From positions 1,674,001 to 1,738,000 of the forward strand of contig OX595998.1 of the NCBI GenBank assembly GCA_951394045.1: DNA of 64,000 nucleotides, in the 5' to 3' direction. How positions within the stretch are numbered: position 1 is the first letter of the stretch; each line of letters opens with the position of its first letter. The stretch comes from Nitzschia sp. DOCU1. Its lineage: Eukaryota; Bacillariophyta; Bacillariophyceae; Bacillariales; Bacillariaceae. Shown piece after piece: positions 19,708 to 28,966 of the stretch. Position numbers and translations under genes: made by a program. Under the pieces are notes generated by a model. The model worked only from the letters and a program-made list of their open reading frames with translations. It did not search any database and was not told the DNA's origin.

Positions 19708-20169
19708 TCATCGCGGCCAAAAGAGCACCAACAAGACGCCCACTAATGAAATGCACCCACCCACAAGGTCTCCAACATCAGGACGGTCCCCATCCAACGC
19801 CCATCCAAATAAAAAGCTCAACACGATAAAAAATCCTCCATAGGCAGCATATATTCTTCCAAAACTATCGGTCGGTTGAAAGCATGGAATGAAACCATAT
19901 GCAATCAGCAGCAAACTTCCCCCCAGGGCATACCACCAAGGCTTTTTGCCTCCCGAGTTACCTCGTAGCGCCATCCAAACCATCCAACCACCCAAGATTT
20001 CACAGACGCCCGCCACTCCAAACAAAACGATGCTTTGCACAATCGCAGAAGCCGTCCATTCAAACGACGCATCATCCTTGACTGCCGTGTCCAACGACGA
20101 CGGTTGGCTGGTCGGTAGCACTGCCGAATCCAGATTTACGGTTCCATTACTACTGGATGGGTCGTCCAT
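19708..20169 (-). CDS. YnfA/UPF0060-family small membrane protein
   Basis: 153 aa from the ATG at 20169 (MDDPSSSN); the frame reaches 20322 only from a TTG. After a polar leader come four hydrophobic segments: QSIVLFGVAGVCEILGGWMV, WWYALGGSLLLIAYGFIPC, RIYAAYGGFFIVLSFLFGWA and DLVGGCISLVGVLLVLFWPR. The sequences CEILGGW, AYGG.FI..S and RPD..D..G are hallmarks of the bacterial YnfA family, which is related to small drug/metabolite transporters. The function of YnfA proteins is poorly known, mostly inferred as export. A bacterial-type family in a eukaryotic gene suggests old transfer or organellar origin. Confidence 0.85.
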   Translation of the reverse strand: MDDPSSSNGTVNLDSAVLPTSQPSSLDTAVKDDASFEWTASAIVQSIVLFGVAGVCEILGGWMVWMALRGNSGGKKPWWYALGGSLLLIAYGFIPCFQPTDSFGRIYAAYGGFFIVLSFLFGWALDGDRPDVGDLVGGCISLVGVLLVLFWPR

Positions 20170-20730
20170 GATGCCGCATCCACCGATCAGATTCAGTCTT
20201 GCTGTGCCATGGTGTTGTATTGTTTCTGTTTCGAGTGCTCTCCGCAAAAAAAGGAAAGAAGATTTGACAGCCTCAAAAAGACTGCCTCGAATGGAGCTCC
20301 ATCGCGTAACATCACAGATCAATCGATCGACTGCTTCGACGCAAACACGACCATTGGTTTTCGGGGGCGTTGCGAAATAAGGGGTGGGGGCTAGTGAGCG
20401 CGAGCCATCGGCAAAACCCTTGCTAGCTTGTCACGATCGTGACTAGCTCGCATTTTCGCGCGTTACTTGCAAGCTCATAACCTGGACTAAACACATGGAT
20501 TTTGGTACGCCGTAGTTTTAGATGACTGGATCGAATAAAAATCTTCGCATCGGTCTCGCATCATCGACCGCCATGACGCAAGGGTCGCCAGTCTTTAGCA
20601 TCGTCGACCAAACCCTTTTACTGCCCTAGCGAGTGTGCACAGTGTGACTGACTCCTTTCCATTGACTACCCCACCCGTCGCTCTCAAGAGACATTTGGAA
20701 GAGTATTGCATTTCTGTGAGTGCACGCAAA
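20170..20730. other. Divergent intergenic region (YnfA-like / uL11m)
   Basis: Shared upstream region of two genes on opposite strands. The uL11m frame stays open here back to 20635, from a GTG. No other gene recognised. Confidence 0.4.
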
Positions 20731-21189
20731 ATGTCCTTTGTCAGAGCCGTCCGTCTTCGCGTCCCGGCCGGAAGCGCCAAGCCTGGCCCGGCCATTGGAC
20801 AAGCCTTGGGTCCTCTCGGAATCAACATGGCTCAATTTTGCAAGGATTTCAATGAAAAGTCAGAAACGCTATACGAAAAAGACACTCCATTGCGTGTGGA
20901 ATTACGAGCCATGTCGGATCGAACATACAAATTTAGCATTCGAAGTCCACCGACGGCTTGGCTGGTGCGACGAGCCGCAGGCGTCGACAAGGGACCGGGG
21001 GCGCCTAATAGCGAACGACCGTCGGGCTATATTACGCCGGAAGCAGTCTATCATATTGCTCAAATGAAACAAGCGGATGATAATCGGTGGCACTTGCCAT
21101 TGGATGGGATCGCTCGGTCGGTGGTAGGAACGGCGAGGAGTATCGGAATTGTCGTCAAAGAAGAAGGGAGCGAGGAAAAGGAATCCTAA
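20731..21189 (+). CDS. Mitochondrial-type ribosomal protein uL11
   Basis: 152 aa from the ATG at 20731 (MSFVRAVRLRVPAGSAKPGP). It shows the bacterial L11 signature: G.A.PGPAIGQALGPLGIN followed by M.FCKDFN for the N-domain, then PPTAWLVRRAAGVDKG and the RNA-binding C-domain GYITPEAVYHIAQMK and GTARSIGIVV. L11 binds the GTPase-associated centre of large-subunit rRNA. The bacterial-type sequence plus nuclear location argue for an organellar ribosome. Mitochondrial is more likely, since diatom plastid L11 is usually plastid-encoded and no plastid presequence is seen. The frame upstream to 20635 lacks ATG. Confidence 0.88.
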   Translation: MSFVRAVRLRVPAGSAKPGPAIGQALGPLGINMAQFCKDFNEKSETLYEKDTPLRVELRAMSDRTYKFSIRSPPTAWLVRRAAGVDKGPGAPNSERPSGYITPEAVYHIAQMKQADDNRWHLPLDGIARSVVGTARSIGIVVKEEGSEEKES

Positions 21190-21317
21190 ATGACTAGTGT
21201 GCTACTAGAGAAAATGACATATACTCGTTTGCAATGTGTTTTACCTAGTAGTGGATTTCTACCCAGGGAAAAGTTGCTGACAACTACAAGTTCACAATAC
21301 TAGTTCGTTTGAAGCTA

Positions 21318-24300
21318 CTACGTCCAGGACAAGTCGCTTTCGCTGAAATCCAACAGAACCGATTTGCGCTTTTCTTCTCGAAACAACTTGTTCAAATTCT
21401 CACCATCCGCGTTCGAATCGGGTGGTACCAACAATATAGACCTGCGTTTCTGCTCGGCGCGTTTTTCTTGCCGAAACAAACCATTCAAATCAGTGTCGGT
21501 ATCTGCTTCCTCCGTACTCTCAATATCGAGTATCATGGTGCTAAACCGATTCCATGGATTGGTGATGGACTCGCGTCGTTTACGTTGTGCCACACCCAGC
21601 AGCTCGGATTGAGAAACACCCGAGGTCAAAGACCCCAAGGTGGAAACAGATTTGTCATCGCCTCCCTTGTCGGAATGTTCATCGATTTCAGGAATCGAAT
21701 CCTGCGTGCGAGAAGTAAAAAACTCTGAAAGACGGCGGCTTCGGTGGTTGGAGCCAGTGTTGGTGGGCGGCGGGCCTTCGAAACTCATAGCATCCACCTT
21801 GGCCTTTTCTCGGGCCAATTGATCACGAAGACGTGCTTCTGTCTGAAGCGATTTGGCAGTCAAATCCGTCAAACGTTTCTCGAGGGACGTAATGACCTTG
21901 ATTTGATTTTCCTTTTGAGCTTCGAGAGTCTTGACGGTCATTCCCAGTTTTTCAAGCTCCATAACAGCAACTTCTCCAAGTCTTTCCATCTCGGCTTCGG
22001 CAGCTTCCCCGTCACTGCGAGCGGACTCGTACAGCTCGTCGCGTTCCTTTCGCAAGGCATCGGCTTCTTGTTGGCTCAACTCAAGCTCTTTTAGGAGCAC
22101 TTTAGAATTGGCCTGCTCTTCTTCTAGTTGCGCCTGAGCAACTGCAAGCTTTTTGGCATTATTCCCTTGAGCCTGCAATTTTTGATCGGCTTGTTGCAAC
22201 TGAGACTCCAGCTGATTGATCCGCTTTTGCTGCTGCTCGAGTTGGTGTTCGATATTAAGCTTCGATGCGCTTTGCAGCTGCTCCAGTTGGCTTTGGATCT
22301 CTGCCATGCGACGGTTGGATTCCACGATATCCTGTTCGGCGGCGAGAATTTTCTCTTCCTTCTCGACTAGCTTGGCTTCGAGTTCGGATTGGATCTCTTT
22401 CGATAGGGCTGCCTCTCCTCGAGCACGTTCCGTTTCAACGAGTAACTTCTCGATTTCCTGTTTCCGCTCCTCGAAGAGTTGAAACTGGCCTGCATTGAGT
22501 TCGCTGAGTTTGGCTATCTGGGCTTCTCGCGAAGTCAACGCGGCTGGATCAACCAGTTCATCCAGACGTGTTTGGAGCCCCGCGATTTTTCTATCCTTCT
22601 CCTTCAAACTTGTCAGCGCGTCCAAATGAAGCCCCTGCAACTTGGAAAGTTCCTGTTGAAGATATTCCCTTTCTTTCGAGGCCAACCTGAACAATTGCTG
22701 AGCTTCTTGAAGCTGGCGATCCGTGGATTTTTCTTCTTCGTCTAGTTGATTCCTCAGCTCCACACAATCTGATTGCACCTTGGTAAAGGCCGCTTGAAGG
22801 GGTGCAAGAAGCTCTTTGTGCTTTTCCGCGACCTTGCTCAAAGCATCGGCGCTTGCTTCCCTGGCAGCTTCAAGGTCTTGGACTTGACGGCGAAGGTCCG
22901 CAACTAACTGAGTGGATGACTCGAGTTCCGAGGCCAAACCATCGGCTTTTTGGCGGGCGGACAAAAGTTCTTCGTTCAATGCTGCAATCTCGGAGGAAGC
23001 CTTTTTATCTCCATTTTCCTTCGATTCTATTGCCTCTTGCAATTCGACCTGAGCCGCTTTCAAGGCAGCTTGCGATTCTTCCAGCGCAGACTCCGTATCC
23101 GACGATTTTTTCGCCGTTACATCTCGTTCCCTTGTCAATTCTATAATTTGAGATTCCAACGTGGAAACCTTCGCCGTTGATTCATTCAAGGACGTCCGCA
23201 GGGAAACGATTTCCTCTCCCATTTGGGTGGTGGCCTTCTTGTGAGTAGCTTGAACCTCCTCCAACTCGGATATGACTTTGGCAATGCCCACACTGGCAAG
23301 CTTTCGTTCCGATTGCGTTTTCTCCAGCAAATTTCGCTTCGATTGCGACTCCTCGTCTCGCTGCTTCTTGAGATTGGCAAGGACGCTGTTTGCAACCTCG
23401 CATTTTTTCGTTTGTGCGTCCAGCTCCGCCTTGAGAATGTCCTCGGAAGCTCGCAATTTCTCACAATCCGATTCAGCTCTTGCCCTGGCTCCAAGGGCCT
23501 CATGAAGCTTTGCCTCGTTTTCCGTGGCCGATTTCTGTACGACTTCCAGAGTAGCTACTGTCGTTTTCAGATCTTGCAACTCAGATTCCTTCTTCTCGAG
23601 GGAGGACAGGAGGTGTTCGATTTCATGCTTGACGGGACTTTCCGCTTCCAAGCCTGCAATCTTGCTCTCGAGCTCCACGACCTTTGCCTCTGCTTCCTCC
23701 AGATTGCGTTTGGCAGTTTCAAGAGCATCCGACTGAACGTCTAGTTTCTTCGTCAGTTCGGCGGCTTCTATTAACTTGGCCTCGGCTGAACTCAACTTGT
23801 CCTTCAAATTCTTGGACTCTTGGCTCATATTCTCCAGTTCCTCTTTCAGAGCATCGGCACTTTGGGCTCCTGCCAGGGCAGCCTGCAGCTGTACCTCCAG
23901 TTCCTTGACCCTGGTCGAAAATTCAATCGCCGAGGCCTCCGCAGCCGCAGCGGCAGATGAAAGAGAGTCGCACTTGCTTTGAATTTCCTTGGCGGCCTCA
24001 TCTTTCTTCTGCATCTCCTGAAGTAGATCGGCAAGGCGTTGCTCGTGGGCCGAAGTCACATCCTTCAAGACCTCGGTCAGTTTGTGAATTTGCAACTCGG
24101 CTTGGTCTAGAGCTTCTTTTGTTTGATGCAACTCTGACTCACTCGCCAACAGGCCTTCCCGGGCTTCCAAGAGATCCTTTTCCAAAGTGTCTTTCGAACG
24201 AAGTTTTTCCTGGAGAGATGAAACCAAATCCGCGGCAATTTTTGTCTTTTCCCGCTCGCCCTCCAGTTCGCTTTGGAGCGCAACGGGCATGGCTAGTTGT

Positions 24301-27300
24301 TCTCTTTCCTTCAATTGGTCTTGAAAGGATTGAATGTTGTCTTCCAGCTCTTTCTTGAAAGTTTTGAGCATACCGTGCGAAGACGATAATGCTTGAAGCT
24401 TCGCGTTTGCTGCTTCCAGAGCTGCATTGTGATCATCGCGTTCCTTTTCCCAGTCCTCTCGAGATTTGGCAAAGGATGCCCCTAGCGCCTCCAACTCGTT
24501 TCTAACTTTCTCGTGTGTTGATTGATTTTCAGAAGCCGATTTCTCGAGGCCTTCAACCGTTGTCGTTGCCTCGTCTAGAGCACTTCGTAACGCGTCTAGG
24601 TCTTTGGTCAAAGTTTCTTCCGTAGCTAGAGCTGCAGCAACCGCTTGCTCCCTACCGGTAGTTAGATGCATCTCTTTTCGCTCATTCTCCCATTTGGCAC
24701 GTTCTTCTTCCATCAACTTCTCAAGCGCGTGGAATTTGGCAGATATATCGTCTTGTAACGCTCTACCTTCTTTGAGTTCCCCTGTAAACGACTCAGCAGA
24801 TTTGAGCTCAAGCATTACCTTGTCGTTGGCCGATATCAGTTCTATCCGTTCCTTCTCCCAGGCACTTCGATCACCCGCAAAAGATTTCTCGAGATTTCGG
24901 ATTCTGCTTGTCATTTCATCGAGACCCTTTTTGGCTTCCTCGAGCTCCGAGGCGACCCCTGCCATGGTTTTCGACTCCAACTTAGCATCTTCCAATGACT
25001 TTTGCATCTCTATTCGTTCTTGGTCCCACTTGATTTGATTCTCGGACGCTAATGCCTCCAGGCGCTGGACAACTTCTTTGGTTTCCTCCAGAGTCTTTTT
25101 AGCCTCGTCACGCTCGTGCGATAAAGTACCGAATGAATTTAGTACCTCCGCTGTTGCTTTTTGAGCTTCTAGCAACTCGGCCCGTTCGTCTTCCCATAAC
25201 TTGCGCTGACCCTCATACGAGCTTTGGAGTTCTTGTATCCTACCATTGGCGTCTTCGAGAGCTTTCTCAGATTGTTCGAGCGCCCGAGACAGTTCAGTTG
25301 TCTCGGTCTCTTTCAATGCGGCCTTGCCCGCTTCGGCCACCAATTCGGTGCGCTCCTTCTCCCATAGTTGCTCTTTTGCCTTGGCCTCCTCCAGCGCCTT
25401 TTTAGTGTTGCTAAGCTCCTCAGAGGTAGTTCCGACTGAATTGAGGTCCACCGATGTTCCTTTCTGACCTTGTAGCAGCTCATTGTCCCATGACTTGAGC
25501 TGGGCGTCAAACGAAGCCTGAAGTTCGTCTATCGTACGGGTGGCGTCCTCGAGAGCTTTCTGAGATTGTTGAAGAGCCACCGACAATTTCGCTGTCTCAG
25601 CCTCTTGCGATGCAGCCTTGTCTGTTGCGACCATCAGTCCAGCGCGCTCCCTTTTATACTGCTGCTCTTTCTCCGAGAATGCCTTTTCCAGATCCGAAAT
25701 TTTGGCTTGGGCTTCATTCAATGCTTGAATAGTCCTCTCCAGTACTTCGTCTGCAATCGAGCCGCCTTCCTCGACTTCACGAGCAGCCCATTCAGCCGAC
25801 GCTTGGAGCTCCTTGCGCTCATCCTCCCATTGTCGCTCCTTATCAGAAAACAAACTTTCGAGATTATGAAATTTGGTCGTGGCTTCAAAGATAACTCGTT
25901 TTAGCTCGTCCATTTCTTCCATGGAGCCCTTGGCGGATTCCAACTCCGAAGACTTGGCAGCTATTGTCGCTTCCAGCACTGCCTTTTCACGCTCCCATTG
26001 TTCTTTTTCGCTGTTTGCGTCCTCGAGCGCTTTCAGAGATTGTTCCAGTGCCAGTGACAAATTCGCCGTCTCGGCCTTTTGCGATGCAGCCATCAATTCG
26101 GCGCGCTCCTTTTCCCACTGATGCTCTTTCTCTGACAGTGTCTTCTCAAAATCCAAAATTATGGCTTGGGCTTCATTCAATGCTTGATTAGTCCTCTCCA
26201 GTCGGTCTTCCCCGACAACTGCTTCTTGTTCCCGCAACCGGTCTTGGTTGTCCACGCCATATTGTTGTTGCTGCTGCTGAAGAGCATTCTTGGACTGCTC
26301 GTCTTGGATTTGCCGTATTAAGGACTCTTGTTGGGCCATGAAATCTCGCTCAGCCTCTTGTAATCGTGCTTTCATGGTTTGGGTCAACTCCTGAAGACTA
26401 GATTCCGCTGTTTTTCGTGCCGTTTGTTCTTGGAAACATTGCTTCTGACTTTGATCCAATTGTTCTCGCAACTCTTCGATTTGAGTCTTTAACTCTTCTT
26501 TGGTCGACTCCGACGACGATGTTGACATAGCGGCAGCTTGCTGTTCTTGTAATGATTGCAGCTGGGACTGAAGAGTAGTCACTAGTTGCTCTTGTGTAGC
26601 CAAGTCACCCTGCGCTTGTTGCGATATCAGATTGGTTTGGGCCAATTGAGATTCCAAACTTTGAATCTTGAGTTTGAGCGAAGCTTGTTCCTGTTGATGT
26701 TGCTGTTGCAACCGGGAGACCACCAATTCATCGCTTTTGGACCGCGTCGCAAGTTCTTGTTCTTTTTGGTCCAATAGAGTATGCAACTCGCGTTCTCGAA
26801 CCGTGGATCTGGTCTTTTCTTGATTCCATTTGGTTTCCAATTCTTTGATTTGCTCTTGAAGATCTTGCTCGCTGCTACCGCCCGTAGCAGTTCCGATGCT
26901 GGCCAAGGTTTCAGCTGGGGCCGCATCATGCTGCTGCTTCTTCAAGTCAGCTATCGTCTTTTGTGCACGTTCTAATTGGTCTTGCAATGCCGTCACAGCT
27001 TCCTTGTTGGAGGCTAGTTGCTGCTGTTGTAAGGTATCCACAAGTTGTTGTTTGGCCTCAAGTTTGGATTGAAATTGTGCTTGAATTTTCTCGAGTTGGG
27101 CTACGGCCGCTTGGGCCTCTTCTTGCCGTTGCCATTGCAATTGATCCAATTCTTGTTCCAAGGCTTCCAATTTGGTCGAACCAACATCCATGGTATCAAA
27201 ATATAAGGTTTGCCATTTGAATAGTTGATCTTGTAAAGAAGTAATATTCGATGATTCTGCCATGGTCGTCGTTGTCGTCGTAGTAAACGTGTCTGCCTTC

Positions 27301-28157
27301 CAGTCAATGATTGCAGGAGCACTACGACGGGTAGTACGAGTATCACTGTTAGTACTCCTTGCCGATTCCCACTGAAGGGTTCGGAATTCGTGCGAAAGGG
27401 CATGTAGCGTTTGTTTGAGCTGTTGCATTTCATCGGCATGGGTTTCCAATAGTTCTTCTTGTTGCGCATGTTCTTGCACCAATTGTCGATACGTTTCCTG
27501 AAGTGTTGTAAATTCCATTTGTTGTTGCTGCTGCATCGATAAAGACGAACTGCTGCCGCCATTTTGCGTTTGTTGCTGTTGTTGCTTCATGAAAAAGGCT
27601 ACTTGCTGTCGCAATCGTTCCAATTCTTTACGGTCGGCTCTCCAAATGGTTCGTTCTTGACGTAACGTTGCCATTTGTGCTTGATAGGTTTCATGTGTGT
27701 CGGCAAGTTTTTCCGACAACATGGCCGTCGTGGCCGTTGCTACGGATACGGCGGCCACAGAGGCCGCATCTCCCCCTTCTCCTTCGCTGTTGATGGAAAA
27801 CGAATGGAGTTGTTGTTGAAAGAAGGCATGTCGCGATTCAATCCAGGAGGCCAATGATGGACTGCCGCTATGTTTACCATCGGCATCGTCGAATTGTCGT
27901 TGTTGCTGAAGAATTTGGAAGACGTCGGCCGTCGCCAAGATTCCTGCCGAGTTTGTCAGGGGGGAGGCACCGGGTCGTGGGGCAGACGAGACCGACTTCT
28001 TCTCGGGCAACAGGCCAAACCCGACACGGCTAGCCACTTCGGCTGGGGGCGTGTGTTGCTGCCGCGGGGGATGTGAATGCGACGATGATGCAGCATAACT
28101 GAAAACAGAAGTTTCGTCGTTACCGGTACGACTAGTGGAGCGATCAGCAGTTGCCAT
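21318..28157 (-). CDS. Giant coiled-coil protein (2,279 aa)
   Basis: Single exon, ATG at 28157. The first ~140 residues are Ser/Pro/Gln-rich. From about 140 to 2,100 the protein is almost uninterrupted heptad sequence, rich in Glu, Lys, Gln, Leu and Ala with recurring ERxELxxAxxKA and LEEAKxxLxE blocks, like golgins, myosin tails or centrosomal scaffolds. The tail is non-helical, with Ser/Thr/Asp-rich segments and two similar motifs, DLNGLFRQEKR and NLNKLFREEKR, each followed by basic residues and a leucine-rich LL stretch. These may be a repeated docking element. No motor, GRIP or kinase domain is visible. A long tether or scaffold at Golgi, centrosome-equivalent or cytoskeleton is the best guess. 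It is divergent from the coiled-coil gene at 28967. Confidence 0.85.
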   Translation of the reverse strand: MATADRSTSRTGNDETSVFSYAASSSHSHPPRQQHTPPAEVASRVGFGLLPEKKSVSSAPRPGASPLTNSAGILATADVFQILQQQRQFDDADGKHSGSPSLASWIESRHAFFQQQLHSFSINSEGEGGDAASVAAVSVATATTAMLSEKLADTHETYQAQMATLRQERTIWRADRKELERLRQQVAFFMKQQQQQTQNGGSSSSLSMQQQQQMEFTTLQETYRQLVQEHAQQEELLETHADEMQQLKQTLHALSHEFRTLQWESARSTNSDTRTTRRSAPAIIDWKADTFTTTTTTTMAESSNITSLQDQLFKWQTLYFDTMDVGSTKLEALEQELDQLQWQRQEEAQAAVAQLEKIQAQFQSKLEAKQQLVDTLQQQQLASNKEAVTALQDQLERAQKTIADLKKQQHDAAPAETLASIGTATGGSSEQDLQEQIKELETKWNQEKTRSTVRERELHTLLDQKEQELATRSKSDELVVSRLQQQHQQEQASLKLKIQSLESQLAQTNLISQQAQGDLATQEQLVTTLQSQLQSLQEQQAAAMSTSSSESTKEELKTQIEELREQLDQSQKQCFQEQTARKTAESSLQELTQTMKARLQEAERDFMAQQESLIRQIQDEQSKNALQQQQQQYGVDNQDRLREQEAVVGEDRLERTNQALNEAQAIILDFEKTLSEKEHQWEKERAELMAASQKAETANLSLALEQSLKALEDANSEKEQWEREKAVLEATIAAKSSELESAKGSMEEMDELKRVIFEATTKFHNLESLFSDKERQWEDERKELQASAEWAAREVEEGGSIADEVLERTIQALNEAQAKISDLEKAFSEKEQQYKRERAGLMVATDKAASQEAETAKLSVALQQSQKALEDATRTIDELQASFDAQLKSWDNELLQGQKGTSVDLNSVGTTSEELSNTKKALEEAKAKEQLWEKERTELVAEAGKAALKETETTELSRALEQSEKALEDANGRIQELQSSYEGQRKLWEDERAELLEAQKATAEVLNSFGTLSHERDEAKKTLEETKEVVQRLEALASENQIKWDQERIEMQKSLEDAKLESKTMAGVASELEEAKKGLDEMTSRIRNLEKSFAGDRSAWEKERIELISANDKVMLELKSAESFTGELKEGRALQDDISAKFHALEKLMEEERAKWENERKEMHLTTGREQAVAAALATEETLTKDLDALRSALDEATTTVEGLEKSASENQSTHEKVRNELEALGASFAKSREDWEKERDDHNAALEAANAKLQALSSSHGMLKTFKKELEDNIQSFQDQLKEREQLAMPVALQSELEGEREKTKIAADLVSSLQEKLRSKDTLEKDLLEAREGLLASESELHQTKEALDQAELQIHKLTEVLKDVTSAHEQRLADLLQEMQKKDEAAKEIQSKCDSLSSAAAAAEASAIEFSTRVKELEVQLQAALAGAQSADALKEELENMSQESKNLKDKLSSAEAKLIEAAELTKKLDVQSDALETAKRNLEEAEAKVVELESKIAGLEAESPVKHEIEHLLSSLEKKESELQDLKTTVATLEVVQKSATENEAKLHEALGARARAESDCEKLRASEDILKAELDAQTKKCEVANSVLANLKKQRDEESQSKRNLLEKTQSERKLASVGIAKVISELEEVQATHKKATTQMGEEIVSLRTSLNESTAKVSTLESQIIELTRERDVTAKKSSDTESALEESQAALKAAQVELQEAIESKENGDKKASSEIAALNEELLSARQKADGLASELESSTQLVADLRRQVQDLEAAREASADALSKVAEKHKELLAPLQAAFTKVQSDCVELRNQLDEEEKSTDRQLQEAQQLFRLASKEREYLQQELSKLQGLHLDALTSLKEKDRKIAGLQTRLDELVDPAALTSREAQIAKLSELNAGQFQLFEERKQEIEKLLVETERARGEAALSKEIQSELEAKLVEKEEKILAAEQDIVESNRRMAEIQSQLEQLQSASKLNIEHQLEQQQKRINQLESQLQQADQKLQAQGNNAKKLAVAQAQLEEEQANSKVLLKELELSQQEADALRKERDELYESARSDGEAAEAEMERLGEVAVMELEKLGMTVKTLEAQKENQIKVITSLEKRLTDLTAKSLQTEARLRDQLAREKAKVDAMSFEGPPPTNTGSNHRSRRLSEFFTSRTQDSIPEIDEHSDKGGDDKSVSTLGSLTSGVSQSELLGVAQRKRRESITNPWNRFSTMILDIESTEEADTDTDLNGLFRQEKRAEQKRRSILLVPPDSNADGENLNKLFREEKRKSVLLDFSESDLSWT

Positions 28158-28966
28158 TATTCATCGTTCCGAAGATAACAATGCAGGTTATGTCGTTGTG
28201 CAATAAAAGCCGTCGCCCTCGTGGAGCAAAAGTGTTAATACCATCCCCTTCTTCCTCATCGGCATGCATGGTGCTCTTTCTACCGGTATTGATCTTGCAT
28301 AGCAGCCGCTTGCGTGCACATACCCTCCTCTTTTGGCTGATTTCAGCGGGCACTTTTGTCGGCTGTCCTACTTATGGCATGACATAACATGACGTAATCG
28401 AAGCAGAATAGAATACCACCGAAGGCAGCTGCTCTCCCAATACCTGGTATGCTGCAAAATACCGTAATACAGTTTTAAAGTCGATTTGAAAACGCGTAGG
28501 GAGAAATACCATTTAATTACGGAGATTCGGACTGGAGTGCGGCCAAAACTCTACCGGTAGGACCAAAGGGCATAGCCTTGCATGTCGTTTGCGACATATG
28601 ATCTCACGAACCGTTCGCCACGGCGAAGAAGGCGCAAGGAGTTGGCGTTTTCGCTGTTTGCGCAGTTGAAACCGTTCACCGGATAAACTTCATGGAGATC
28701 CATCACTGCGAACACCCTGAGTTTTAGTTGCATAGCATGAGAACACCTTGTGTTGGAGCCTCGCCTCTTGCATCCTACTGCGCCGTTGAAATTGGGGGGT
28801 TAGAAAGCAGATAGTTGCTTTATTGTTAAAAAGAGCGGCGGTGTTGACTGATTCTCTGGGGTTGTTGTTACCGGGTACATCATCGTCAGGGCGGAAGGAG
28901 GTTAAGTGAGTCGAGCTATTGCTGCTGCTGTGCTGCTGACAGAATAATCACAGCATTAGCAACAGT
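28158..28966. other. Divergent intergenic region between two coiled-coil genes
   Basis: Contains two TACCGGTA palindromes (28281-28288, 28552-28559), the repeated word ATGACATAACATGACGTA near 28378 and a CAGCAG-like run just before the downstream start. Probable bidirectional promoter. Confidence 0.45.

Noticed and set aside
22128..24358. Several plus-strand frames opposite the giant coiled-coil gene
   Set aside because: Shadows of heptad coding sequence.
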